64,000 nt of DNA from NCBI RefSeq assembly GCF_040222385.1, contig NZ_JAVKDF010000023.1, positions 558,001 through 622,000 of the forward strand, given 5' to 3'. The DNA is from Imperialibacter sp040222385 (lineage in GTDB: Bacteria; Bacteroidota; Bacteroidia; Cytophagales; Cyclobacteriaceae). Positions within the stretch are counted from its first letter, which is position 1. Each line of letters begins with the position of its first letter. A program made the translations under genes and the position numbers. The notes beneath the pieces were generated by a model. It worked only from the letters and a program-made list of their open reading frames with translations, searched no databases and was not told the DNA's origin. Positions 18,644 through 25,889 of this stretch are shown here, piece by piece.

Positions 18644-19024
18644 ATGGCAGCTTTTATCTCACAGCGGCATGCGCTCCTTGCTTTGCGCATCATGGTCGGT
18701 ATCATTATGATGGCTCATGGCTTTCAACGGCTATACTACGGCACAGTGGCCGACTTTGGGGGCTACCTCGACTCGCTTGGGCTGATGATAGGCACGCCTA
18801 TTGCCTGGGGCATTACCTTGTTTGAGCTGGTAGGAGGTATCACACTGGCTATTGGTTTCTTTCAAAAATGGATCAGCCTCACCTGGCTGCTGGTGATCGT
18901 GCCTGGCATTTTTCTGGTGCATCTGCCCAACGGTTGGTACGTAGTGGGCCCGGGTACCGGCGGTGTAGAATATAGCTGCCTGATTGTGGTTTGCCTGGTT
19001 GTGCTGGCGGCGGACAGAGGCTAA
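18644..19024 (+). CDS. DoxX family membrane protein
   Basis: 126-residue inner-membrane protein of the DoxX family from the ATG at 18644; an in-frame start at 18593 would add 17 polar residues and is less likely. Four hydrophobic helices are visible: LLALRIMVGIIMMAHGFQRL, PIAWGITLFELVGGITLAIGFF, LTWLLVIVPGIFLVHL and a C-terminal VEYSCLIVVCLVVLA. The HGFQRLYYGTV stretch after helix 1 and FELVGG in helix 2 are the DoxX signature. Members are linked to quinone or thiol redox chemistry, but the role here is unknown. The gene ends 42 bp before a long hairpin shared with the convergent universal stress gene. Confidence 0.8.
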   Translation: MAAFISQRHALLALRIMVGIIMMAHGFQRLYYGTVADFGGYLDSLGLMIGTPIAWGITLFELVGGITLAIGFFQKWISLTWLLVIVPGIFLVHLPNGWYVVGPGTGGVEYSCLIVVCLVVLAADRG

Positions 19025-19066
19025 AAACCTCACCTGATTTTCAATAACCTTGCGCAGTGCCTGGCC

Positions 19067-19113
19067 ATTAAAGAGGTTACTCTTGTGCCGGAGCACAGAG
19101 TAACCCCTTTAAT
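19067..19113. repeat. Long hairpin, copy 1 of a paired intergenic element
   Basis: An inverted repeat of about 20 bp with one mismatch and one bulged T around a CGGA loop (ATTAAAGAGGTTACTCT at the left arm). It lies between the convergent doxX and usp genes, so it may terminate both. The same left arm and nearly the same right arm recur at 20131-20177. Confidence 0.6.
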
Positions 19114-19138
19114 CGTTGCTTCGAGATCAACGCCTGCT

Positions 19139-19972
19139 TCAATTCATATTTGCGTTAGGCAGCACCAGCAAAGGCACCCGGGTTCTTAACGTCATGCTGC
19201 GGGTATTGCTCCCTTTGAGAAGCGACTCCAGAAAGCCGGTTTTGTGAGGCACCATCACCAGCAGGTCAGCCTCAAAGGCTTCTACTCCCCGGGCAATGCC
19301 CTCCCCAATTTTTGGGTTACCTACAAAGCTGTACGTATGAGCTACATCTTCCAGGAGCCCGTCTACCTCACTGATCCATGTGTCTTCAACAGCCACAGCT
19401 ACGCCCTCTTTTGCCTTAGTGTCTACATGGAATACCTGAAGCTTTGCTGCGAACTTCCGGGCAATCTCCTTCATCAAATCAAGGTGGTTGTCCTGATCGA
19501 GGCAGGTGTGTTCATAGGCATAAAGAATCTTTTCGATACCTTTAAAAGGAACGTCGTTGGGCACCACCATCACCGGGCAATTCAGGCGCTTGATAGCGGC
19601 AGTGGTGGTGTTTCCAAACAGTTCATATTCTATCAGGTTGCTTTCCATGCCCATCACAACGAGGTCGGCATGTTGAGCAGCAGCGTAGTTCGCCAGTTCT
19701 CCAATGGTATCATTCGTTTTGCTGACCCAGCTTACCTTCAAGTCGTATTTTTCGGCGGTTTCGTTGGCCAGCTTTTGCAGGTCGTTGTTGTTGTGGTCGA
19801 TCATCTGCTCCATTCCGGTAGGTGTAACGAGACCGTTGGCGGCGTGTGGGCTCAGGTGATAAGAATTGAAAAGTACCAGGTCGGCTTTGACAACCGACGC
19901 CAGGCTTGCGGCATATTGAAGTGCGTTGGTGGCGGCTGGTGAATAATCGGTGGCTATAATTATCGTGTTCAT
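19139..19972 (-). CDS. Universal stress protein, tandem UspA domains
   Basis: 277-residue cytoplasmic protein with two UspA folds. The first (residues 1-140) has the standard start MNTIIIATDYSPAATNALQYAASLA and ADLVVMGMES, followed by the nucleotide-loop-like LFGNTTTAAIKRLNCPVMVVP. The second (about 145-277) is more divergent: KILYAYEHT..., ADLLVMVPHKTGF and LLKGSNTRSMTLRTRVPLLVLP. Tandem Usp proteins of this size are frequent in Bacteroidetes and are associated with general stress or energy limitation. The leader contains a 9-bp inverted repeat whose distal arm lies immediately before the start codon. Confidence 0.88.
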   Translation of the reverse strand: MNTIIIATDYSPAATNALQYAASLASVVKADLVLFNSYHLSPHAANGLVTPTGMEQMIDHNNNDLQKLANETAEKYDLKVSWVSKTNDTIGELANYAAAQHADLVVMGMESNLIEYELFGNTTTAAIKRLNCPVMVVPNDVPFKGIEKILYAYEHTCLDQDNHLDLMKEIARKFAAKLQVFHVDTKAKEGVAVAVEDTWISEVDGLLEDVAHTYSFVGNPKIGEGIARGVEAFEADLLVMVPHKTGFLESLLKGSNTRSMTLRTRVPLLVLPNANMN

Positions 19973-19975
19973 GAC

Positions 19976-20023
19976 TGATGTGGCTTGTTTGGTAAATCTG
20001 GCATTTATCCACCGGCCACATCA
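19976..20023 (-). promoter_or_regulatory. Inverted repeat in universal stress gene leader
   Basis: TGATGTGGC at 19976-19984 and its exact complement GCCACATCA at 20015-20023, separated by 30 nt. In the transcript the 3' arm ends 3 nt before the ATG, where a ribosome-binding site would be, and no purine-rich Shine-Dalgarno is seen. This could be a translation-inhibiting hairpin or a protein site; unproven. Confidence 0.35.
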
Positions 20024-20130
20024 TGATTTGCGTCAGTAGTCAGGGTGATTTTTGTGGGTAGGTAGATATGGGAGTGCGGTCGTGTGCGACACACGCCAGA
20101 ACAATAAACGGCAGAACGGCAGGCAGTCCC

Positions 20131-20177
20131 ATTAAAGAGGTTACTCTTGTGCTTCAGGACAGAGTAACCTCTTTAAT
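20131..20177. repeat. Long hairpin, copy 2 of a paired intergenic element
   Basis: A perfect 17-bp stem (ATTAAAGAGGTTACTCT and complement) around a 13-nt loop, starting 2 bp beyond the GDSL hydrolase stop on its 3' side. The left arm plus TTGTGC is identical to the element at 19067-19113. There is no clean T-tract, so it may act as a terminator or be a dispersed repeat. Confidence 0.6.
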
Positions 20178-20179
20178 TG

Positions 20180-20896
20180 CTACGGAAAAGCCAGGAACGC
20201 CACCTGTAGCTCGCCCAGCTTTTTATAGCCCGGCACGTTCATGTGGATGGGGTCGTGGTAGTACAAATCCTTGTTGTAGACATTGTAGCCGCCCATTGTA
20301 AACTGATCCAGGTAGGGAATGCCATAGAACTCGCACACCTTTTTTTGCATGTTCACATGCTCCGCCATGCCGCCGGCAAAAAACGGATCATAAGCCCCTC
20401 TGTCGTTAAACGCTTTGCTGGAGGTGAAAAAGTAGATAGTAGCTTCAGGGTTGAGCTCGTAGATCTTTTTGATGCAATAGTTGATGCCGCCTGCCTGGGT
20501 GGTGAGCTTCGTTTTGTCGTAGCCATCAAATTCGGTGTAGTCGGTGTAGGTGCCCACTGCCCGCTTGTTGGTGTAGTCGTTAGTGGAGGCCCACAGGATG
20601 TAGATGTCGAACACACCGGCTTCATCCACCTGCTGCTGCAGCGACTTGCCCTGCAGCGATGAAAAGCCAGCACCCGGCACGCCGTAGTTGGTGATTTTCA
20701 TGCCGAGCTGCCTTTCCCATTGCACTTTGGCGCTGTCGCTGTCAGGGATCACCGACACCGAGCCACCAAACACCGCCACCGACTTGCCGGAATTAGGCGA
20801 GGCTTTGATGGCCGCTGCGTCCGGCCCGGTTTGGGCAAAGACACTACCCGGCAGAAGGAACAATAGCACTGCCCAATAATTGATATGCTTTCTCAT
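20180..20896 (-). CDS. SGNH/GDSL-family hydrolase, secreted
   Basis: 238-residue secreted hydrolase with a signal peptide (cut after about residue 21, VFAQ). The block I nucleophile motif appears as VAVFGGSVS (Ser about 46), block III as ASTND (Asn about 106), and the catalytic Asp/His as DPIHMNVPGYKKL near the C-terminus. This order matches SGNH esterases and lipases. The substrate may be an acetylated polysaccharide or peptidoglycan, but this is not determined by sequence. It is monocistronic, with a long hairpin directly after the stop. Confidence 0.85.
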   Translation of the reverse strand: MRKHINYWAVLLFLLPGSVFAQTGPDAAAIKASPNSGKSVAVFGGSVSVIPDSDSAKVQWERQLGMKITNYGVPGAGFSSLQGKSLQQQVDEAGVFDIYILWASTNDYTNKRAVGTYTDYTEFDGYDKTKLTTQAGGINYCIKKIYELNPEATIYFFTSSKAFNDRGAYDPFFAGGMAEHVNMQKKVCEFYGIPYLDQFTMGGYNVYNKDLYYHDPIHMNVPGYKKLGELQVAFLAFP

Positions 20897-21041
20897 AATG
20901 GAAGTTGTTTTAGGTTGTCGCTTAGCTAGGGCATTAATATGGCTTCAATGTAAGAAAAATGAGGGAGGTGATGGCAGAGAATTGTGTGGTGGGGGGTGCC
21001 ATCGCCTGTCTCACACACAATAGTTCAAGCGTCTGTGAGTG

Positions 21042-21383
21042 TCATTTTAGGTGATTGAATTTATCAATAGTAGCTTTTATAGTCGTGTTTAGATGGGCTG
21101 CTAATTCGCCGGACTGTTGTTGATAAAATTTGATGTTTTCCGCTACTCGACTTGCCGATTCATCGTCGTTTCCCCGCTCCAGTTCAAACAAAACATTCCA
21201 TATTCTATGAGCTAATTCGTTCGACCATTTCAAGGTTTCCACTTTGGACTTGTCTGAAATCATATTGTCGTCCCCAATGGCTCTATTCATAATGGTCATA
21301 CCTGATAACAAGAGCTTAGTGAACAGTATCTTTTCCTCAGTTGACTTGCCGGACAGCCTTTCGATTAATTCCTTAAATATCAT
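21042..21383 (-). CDS. Hypothetical protein, helical
   Basis: 113 residues, no recognised domain. Predicted almost all helical and cytoplasmic (no signal or membrane segment), with repeated charged/hydrophobic heptad-like spacing (EELIERLSGKSTEEKILFTKLLLSG...; KWSNELAHRIWNVLFELERG). A lower-GC composition than the GDSL gene marks the start of an accessory-looking stretch. It is followed on the same strand, after 111 bp in the upstream direction, by another orphan gene. Confidence 0.55.
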   Translation of the reverse strand: MIFKELIERLSGKSTEEKILFTKLLLSGMTIMNRAIGDDNMISDKSKVETLKWSNELAHRIWNVLFELERGNDDESASRVAENIKFYQQQSGELAAHLNTTIKATIDKFNHLK

Positions 21384-21494
21384 TGTTGTTTTGCTTTAGA
21401 CTTCCAATGGAATTTGAAGTGTGACGATACGAGCCTAAGCCGTAGGTTATCTGTGTGTAATGGTAAGTACACGCCATTTGATGAAGTTGCTTCT

Positions 21495-21965
21495 TCATGG
21501 GCCATTGAAATAGAGTTGCTCGAACGATTTAGTCTTCAGGTTAAATAAAACGCCCCAATAAGCCTGTCCACCGTCACATACTCTGATGACGCAGGATCTC
21601 CAATTAGGGTACTCTTCGTCTGCAGACTTTTTAGAAATTCGAAGTGCATTGATATAGATGTATCTCTGTCCTTTGATTGTAACTCCTAAGTACTGCAAGG
21701 CATATGAATCGAACTCAGCTATTACCGAACCATCTCGACCATAGTCTGATTTTTCTTTTCTTATCGCTTTCAAATGTTGTTCAAGAACTAACCTATCAGC
21801 ACGATTGATTTTCCAGAATGCTTGCACGTTATCTGGAGCGGGGCGTGAACATTGCATCATCAAAGCCTTCCCATGCACCGAATCTAGCGATGTCCAATAC
21901 TTCGGCTCATTATTCTGTATAAACAAGATAAACACCAACCCGAGAATATTGATAAGAGGTGACAT
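21495..21965 (-). CDS. Hypothetical protein with N-terminal hydrophobic anchor
   Basis: 156 residues with a short hydrophobic start (INILGLVFILFIQ, residues 5-17), possibly a signal anchor or secretion signal. The body is mixed alpha/beta with three cysteines (MQCSRPA; SCVIRVCDGG) and several aromatics near the C-terminus (YWGVLFNLKTKSFEQLYFNGP). No family recognised. Low-GC composition like its neighbours. The ATG at 21965 is the only good start. Confidence 0.55.
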   Translation of the reverse strand: MSPLINILGLVFILFIQNNEPKYWTSLDSVHGKALMMQCSRPAPDNVQAFWKINRADRLVLEQHLKAIRKEKSDYGRDGSVIAEFDSYALQYLGVTIKGQRYIYINALRISKKSADEEYPNWRSCVIRVCDGGQAYWGVLFNLKTKSFEQLYFNGP

Positions 21966-22039
21966 TCGATTTGTTGTTTGTACTTGTCAACGACCAATTG
22001 GTAGGAAGGTACGAGCATTAGGCTCGCATTAGCAGTGAG

Positions 22040-22903
22040 CTATAGATTCTTGAACCAGTCAGTTCTTATTTTTACTTCTTCAACCATTTCTACCGTAACT
22101 CCTAACCCCAATTCCTTCAGTCTTTCTGCAAATTCATTTCCGTCAATTAAGTCGATTGGAGTTGCCCCATCTCGTGTTGCTTCTTTTTTAGCTTCTCTCG
22201 AAAAGCTTCCGGTTGTAAGTATTAACCCCTTATCTGCTCTTCCACTCATTGCACCTCTGAAATCTCTGATAACAGAAGATGAAACCGAACCTTGATAACG
22301 TTTAGCTTGGAAAACAACGTGATAGGACAGCACTCCTCCCAGTTTGATAATTCCTTTGCCGTCAATTCCTCCGTCATTCGTCCGACCGGTGACTTCAACA
22401 TTCACAAAACCTAGCTCCCTTAATAGACGCTGACAAAGCCGCTCAAACTGATCAGGATGAATTCCTCGCATGGTCTCAATTAACGAGTCTTGCCAACTGA
22501 ATACTTCTAACTCTTCAGTTTTTTCATTTAGTTCTGGCTCATCCTTCGGCTTAATCTCCTTTTTGGATCGTTCCTCTTTATCTTTTTTGACAACTGCTTT
22601 TTTGATCTTTTCTTTATCAACATCTGTCGTGTTTTGGCCTGCCTCGGTTAAAGCCCAGACACCTCTGGCTGAGTTTTCAAGTAGTTCGTACCGTTTCAGG
22701 TAATTGCGGGCCCAAGCAAGACGATAAGTAAGTTTTGTAGTGCTTTCTCGATGAATTTCATTAACCGCTGCTTCGGACAGATTAAGGATTGAAATCACCT
22801 GTTCCTCAATTTCGCTGACTGCACCCGATCCACCCAAATTTTTCAGAGCCCTTAAGGTCGGATTGAAAAGGTCGTCATATTTAAACTTGAAGAATTTGTC
22901 CAT
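22040..22903 (-). CDS. mrr: Mrr-type restriction endonuclease
   Basis: 287-residue DNA endonuclease of the Mrr family (type IV, modification-dependent restriction). The N-terminal Mrr winged-helix domain covers residues about 5-90 (YDDLFNPTLRALKNLGGSGAVSEIEEQV ... GVWALTEAG), followed by a long Lys/Glu-rich linker (100-133). The catalytic domain (146-280) begins HPDQFERLCQRLLRELGF and has a PD-(D/E)XK core: GGIDG with Asp181 and QAK with Gln199/Lys201 (the Q-x-K variant usual for Mrr). It is expected to cut DNA carrying methylated bases and so to act against foreign DNA. No methyltransferase or specificity subunit is adjacent. It neighbours an EEP-family nuclease in a low-GC region. Confidence 0.9.
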   Translation of the reverse strand: MDKFFKFKYDDLFNPTLRALKNLGGSGAVSEIEEQVISILNLSEAAVNEIHRESTTKLTYRLAWARNYLKRYELLENSARGVWALTEAGQNTTDVDKEKIKKAVVKKDKEERSKKEIKPKDEPELNEKTEELEVFSWQDSLIETMRGIHPDQFERLCQRLLRELGFVNVEVTGRTNDGGIDGKGIIKLGGVLSYHVVFQAKRYQGSVSSSVIRDFRGAMSGRADKGLILTTGSFSREAKKEATRDGATPIDLIDGNEFAERLKELGLGVTVEMVEEVKIRTDWFKNL

Positions 22904-23048
22904 AGTGAATATTCAAGTGCGAAAAAGGTGCCGTTCGTTTTTTATTGTCATTCAATCTAATATGAATATATTAAAATTTATTCCAACGAGGGTTCTAAGG
23001 TAAAAGAGTATTAATTACTTCATGCAAAGATGCTTTTTATTTCCCATT

Positions 23049-23750
23049 TCAGGTTTTCAAAACCAATGGAACATGATCGCTGATTCTAATCCATTTTTCA
23101 TGGGGTTCGATGTGAAATTGCCTTGGCGAATGAAAGTGCTTGCTGGCGAAGAAATAATCTATGTGGTAAGGCTCGCCTGGCTTCTTTTGAAGGAAGAAAG
23201 TGGGGGTAATTTCTTTCCCTTGCTCTTCGCCTCTTGTTAGGTGGTAGAGACTCACAATGCCTTTTTCCTGAAGAGAGTTAAGCACATCGGTATGGTTCCA
23301 CCAGCGATCCCATTCATCCCAGATGGCATTACTGTTGAAGTCCCCGGCGATGATGATCTTATCAAACAATTCGAAATTAGTTTGAAGGTATTTCCAGAAT
23401 TGCCCGATATATCCAAAGTTGGGAGACTTGTTGCTGTGAGCCCAAACACCCAATAACTGGAATTCCTTGTTGACAACGCACGGCAAAAAGTATTTCACTG
23501 AATGGTCTCGGTAGGTATTGGGCCAGTCTAGTGCTGTGATCTCAATTTCAGGTTTGGCGAATATGCCCAATCCCTTGTTTTTTGAATCTCCGATCCACAG
23601 GTAGTTGCTACTCCACTCCATATAGCCGGAGTGGTTGGATTGATTAGGGTCTTCACACTCCTGGATAATGTAAATATCCGCATTGAGTTTTGAGATATGC
23701 TCAAACTTTCTCCTAAATGCACCATTACAATTCCATGTAACAATTTTCAT
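23049..23750 (-). CDS. Endonuclease/exonuclease/phosphatase (EEP) family protein
   Basis: 233-residue metal-dependent phosphoesterase of the EEP (exonuclease III-like) superfamily. Core residues are visible in order: WNCNGAFRRK (Asn), IIQECE (Glu metal ligand near residue 31), AGDFNSN (Asp/Asn near 144-146), IDYFFAS (Asp) and SDHVPLV (Asp-His near the end). There is no signal peptide. Family members cleave DNA, RNA, phospholipids or inositol phosphates; the short form with few insertions suggests a nuclease. It lies 145 bp upstream of the mrr gene on the same strand, which suggests a DNA-related or defence role, by context only. Confidence 0.8.
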   Translation of the reverse strand: MKIVTWNCNGAFRRKFEHISKLNADIYIIQECEDPNQSNHSGYMEWSSNYLWIGDSKNKGLGIFAKPEIEITALDWPNTYRDHSVKYFLPCVVNKEFQLLGVWAHSNKSPNFGYIGQFWKYLQTNFELFDKIIIAGDFNSNAIWDEWDRWWNHTDVLNSLQEKGIVSLYHLTRGEEQGKEITPTFFLQKKPGEPYHIDYFFASKHFHSPRQFHIEPHEKWIRISDHVPLVLKT

Positions 23751-23894
23751 TTTTGATCAATTCAGCCCAATGAATAATGTCCGAGAAACTTCCTCCATTG
23801 TTAATCTATCAATTTACATCAATTCATGGAAGTTGGGGTTCGGCGCAATCCATTTCCATCCCAAAAAAACCTTTTCAACCATTCTGAAGTGAGA

Positions 23895-23936
23895 TAACCC
23901 ACTTCGAAACCGAACTTACCCACTTCAGGACCGAAC
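23895..23936. repeat. Two tandem 21-bp units
   Basis: Units 23895-23915 and 23916-23936 share 17 of 21 bases (core ACCCACTTC...ACCGAAC). The period equals that of the large array 155 bp away, but the sequence differs. A third, much weaker unit may follow. Confidence 0.55.
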
Positions 23937-24044
23937 CAGTTCTGTTCAGAGTAGAATCAATTCATCTCTTTACCGGGCTCACTTCGTTTTTTGAAGGTTG
24001 AACGGGGCTATGCAAACCGCAAACGCATGAAAAAGTGCCTTCTA

Positions 24045-24089
24045 CCCCCTCGCAGGGAGGGTACCCCCCTTCCAGATACCCCCACCCCC
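24045..24089 (-). other. G-quadruplex-like motif next to repeat array
   Basis: On the minus strand there are four G-tracts of 5, 5, 6 and 5 bases (24085-24089, 24079-24083, 24064-24069, 24045-24049) separated by loops of 1, 9 and 14 nt. The last tract-side loop also contains a CCCTC/GAGGG partial hairpin. The motif ends one base before the first 21-bp repeat unit. Confidence 0.45.
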
Positions 24090-24090
24090 T

Positions 24091-24405
24091 GATTTTTGTG
24101 ACAGCTGTCACCTTTTTGCTGAGCTGGGTCATCTCTTTTGTGGTCGCTGTCATCTTTTTGGCGAGAGCACTCGTCTTTTTCATGCACTGTGCCATCTTTT
24201 TGGTGATCGGTGTCGTCTTTTAACCGAACCGGGTCATCTTTTTGGTGGTAGCTGTCACCTTTGAGCTGAGAGCTGTAATGTTTTTGATGACACGGATATG
24301 CTTTTTGGTGACCGCTGTATTCTTTTTGCTAACAGCGGTAGGTTATTTGGTAATAGCTGTTACTTCCGAGCCGAGGGCTGCAGGTTATTTGGTGACATTG
24401 TGCTG
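24091..24405 (-). repeat. Fifteen-unit degenerate 21-bp tandem array (heptad-coding on minus strand)
   Basis: 315 bp divide exactly into 15 units of 21 bp with no gap. Most units on the plus strand begin CTTTTTGG or CTTTTTGC and end near GCTGTCAT. Read on the minus strand in one frame, each unit gives a heptad with consensus (V/M)-T-A-V-T-K-K, for example VTATTKK, TTPITKK, MTQLSKK, NTAVTKK. Three TAA codons (units 24217-24237, 24343-24363, 24385-24405) interrupt the frame, so it is either a decayed heptad-repeat (coiled-coil or fibrous) gene or a non-coding minisatellite. There are no unique spacers, so it is not a CRISPR. Confidence 0.8.
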
Positions 24406-24501
24406 GAAAATGTGTGAAGACACACATGAGAACGGGATGTAAGGAGAAAGCACAAGCGGATGCTTTGCGCCAGGGGAGAGGTAAGCCAATTGATGGCTAC
24501 C

Positions 24502-25131
24502 CTAATACAAGTTCGTTTTTTCATCTTCCCTGATCATGTCATCTAATTCTTCATAGGGCATATCAAGTTTTCCGTGGTCAACCAGGGCTTTGCCCAGGGT
24601 CGCAATAGAACGTTCTTGTCTTTCATCAACGGTCGTCCACAGGTTAGATCTGATGATACATTTAGCGCAGTGCATAAATGCCTCTTTCACTGTTACAATG
24701 ATTGCAAATCCCGGTTTTTTACCCTGGCAGGATAAGAGCTCTAAAACCTTTTCGTCAGTCACTATTTTAGCCTCCCCATTTACTCTCAGGGTTTCTTTGA
24801 TTCCCGGAATCAGGAAGATCAGCCCTATGTTTGGATTTTGAATGATGTTGGTTAATGTGTCAGCTTTATGGTTTCCGGGTCTGTCTGGGATGGCCAGCAC
24901 TTTGTCACTCAATATTTTCACAAACCCTGCCGGATCTCCTTTTGGAGATACATCTAAATTACCCTTCAAGTCGGATGTTGCTATGGTAATGAATGGTGAT
25001 TTTTCGATAAAGCTTTTGCAATGCTCATCAATATGGTCAATGGTTTTTCGGGTCACTATTTCGCTGGGATACCCCATCAGATCACGGAGCTGTTTCTCGG
25101 TAGTAATCATTTTTTTAAATGTCCATTCCAT
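24502..25131 (-). CDS. Pyridoxamine 5'-phosphate oxidase-like (PPOX) flavoprotein
   Basis: 209-residue protein of the PPOX-type split-barrel FMN-binding family, closest in pattern to the MSMEG_1061-like FMN-dependent group. Recognisable stretches are SPFITIATSDLKGNLDVSPKGDPAGFV (residues about 45-71), LAIPDRPGNHKADTLTNII (79-100) and IGLIFLIPGIKETLRVNGEA (103-122). The C-terminal third contains HCAKCIIRSNLW. Activity unknown; relatives reduce or bind FMN, F420 or haem. No neighbour suggests a pathway. The ATG at 25131 lies 16 bp from a 17-bp palindrome that may be an operator. Confidence 0.8.
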   Translation of the reverse strand: MEWTFKKMITTEKQLRDLMGYPSEIVTRKTIDHIDEHCKSFIEKSPFITIATSDLKGNLDVSPKGDPAGFVKILSDKVLAIPDRPGNHKADTLTNIIQNPNIGLIFLIPGIKETLRVNGEAKIVTDEKVLELLSCQGKKPGFAIIVTVKEAFMHCAKCIIRSNLWTTVDERQERSIATLGKALVDHGKLDMPYEELDDMIREDEKTNLY

Positions 25132-25461
25132 AGTTTTATTGGTTTTAAATGATACGTAATCATTGCGTCAGCCTAACCAGTTGAGTTTATCGCCACAATA
25201 TAGTACAATATTGGCAACAGAATTATGCTATTTTGCTCGTATCGGTGAGCAGTATTAATTGCTGAAATAGTTTTTTTTACTCGTGAAAGTTGGTTAGGCA
25301 TGCAGTGAAGGAAGAATTGTGATGACATAATCCTTGCAAGGTGGCGTCGCTGATGGATGATGCAGCAGTTCTTGGAGCAGAAAGTGAGCTTTTCCGAAAA
25401 ATAGCCCACCGTGATAGATCAAACGCTCTTAAAATGAGTAACTTAAAAAAAAGACCAAGCC
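25132..25461. other. 330-bp intergenic gap
   Basis: Holds the 25148-25164 palindrome and otherwise unremarkable sequence. A 78-codon minus-strand ORF (25173-25409) has no sensible composition and is not called. It is a divergent region and presumably contains the promoters of both flanking genes; none of consensus type was identified. Confidence 0.4.
25148..25164. promoter_or_regulatory. Palindrome upstream of PPOX gene
   Basis: AATGAT-acgta-ATCATT, 6-bp arms with a 5-bp centre, 16 bp upstream of the PPOX start codon. A candidate regulator-binding site; no regulator gene is adjacent. Confidence 0.3.
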
Positions 25462-25851
25462 ATGCATATCTCATTCTTCCTCGCTCTGATGTTTTTTACT
25501 GTACAATCAGATAGTTACCCTCTCAACGTTTATTACAACGGCCAGCTTGTGGATCCGAAGGTAGGAATAAGCCTCGCTGATTTTCCAAGCCCTTCCAAGC
25601 AGGCAACCCTGAGTTTCACTTTGGACGCAGAGATCGACAACAAAGAGGACTTGACTTTCATTATGGACCTGGCTGTTGTGAGGTCTGCAACAGCTGTCAG
25701 ATCCAGATATTATAGAGGGGTTCGCCAAAATGAGGAGCTTGATGCGCAACCCGTGTTGCAGGTGCTTCAGCCTGGCGATAATATTTTGCTGGACTTTTCT
25801 AAAAGCCCAGGCCTAAAACAGAAGCTTTATGTGATCAGGGTACGAAAGTGA
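25462..25851 (+). CDS. Small secreted protein, function unknown
   Basis: 129 residues with a short signal peptide (MHISFFLALMFFTVQSDS). The mature part is predicted all-beta: YPLNVYYNGQLVDPKVGISLADF, then alternating strands ending LYVIRVRK. The pattern of a named, asymmetric beta-sandwich with LQPGDNILLDFS before the final strand recalls GldM C-terminal-like domains, but this is only a resemblance. No conserved cysteines. It stands alone between divergent and convergent neighbours. Confidence 0.6.
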   Translation: MHISFFLALMFFTVQSDSYPLNVYYNGQLVDPKVGISLADFPSPSKQATLSFTLDAEIDNKEDLTFIMDLAVVRSATAVRSRYYRGVRQNEELDAQPVLQVLQPGDNILLDFSKSPGLKQKLYVIRVRK

Positions 25852-25889
25852 TCCGAGTGCGAACCGGGGACGGGTCAGGCAATCATGTG

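Larger units (their letters stand above)
23751..24501. other. 751-bp gene-poor tract with repeat array
   Basis: No confident gene. It contains a pair of 21-bp direct repeats (23895-23936), a C-rich/G-rich quadruplex-like motif (24045-24089) and a fifteen-unit 21-bp tandem array (24091-24405), each listed separately. ORFs of 62-77 codons on both strands are products of the repeat periodicity. Confidence 0.6.

Noticed and set aside
19244..19942. 232-residue plus-strand ORF opposite the universal stress gene
   Set aside because: Antisense shadow; the opposite strand encodes two UspA domains with standard motifs.
24035..24223. Hydrophobic plus-strand ORF in the repeat tract
   Set aside because: The hydrophobic product arises from CTTTTT-rich repeats read in one frame; no start signal, and the array is more sensible as minus-strand heptads.
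24091..24405. CRISPR array
   Set aside because: The 21-bp units follow each other directly with graded divergence; there are no unique spacers and no cas genes in the window.
25173..25409. 78-residue minus-strand ORF
   Set aside because: Odd composition, no homology pattern, located in a divergent promoter region.
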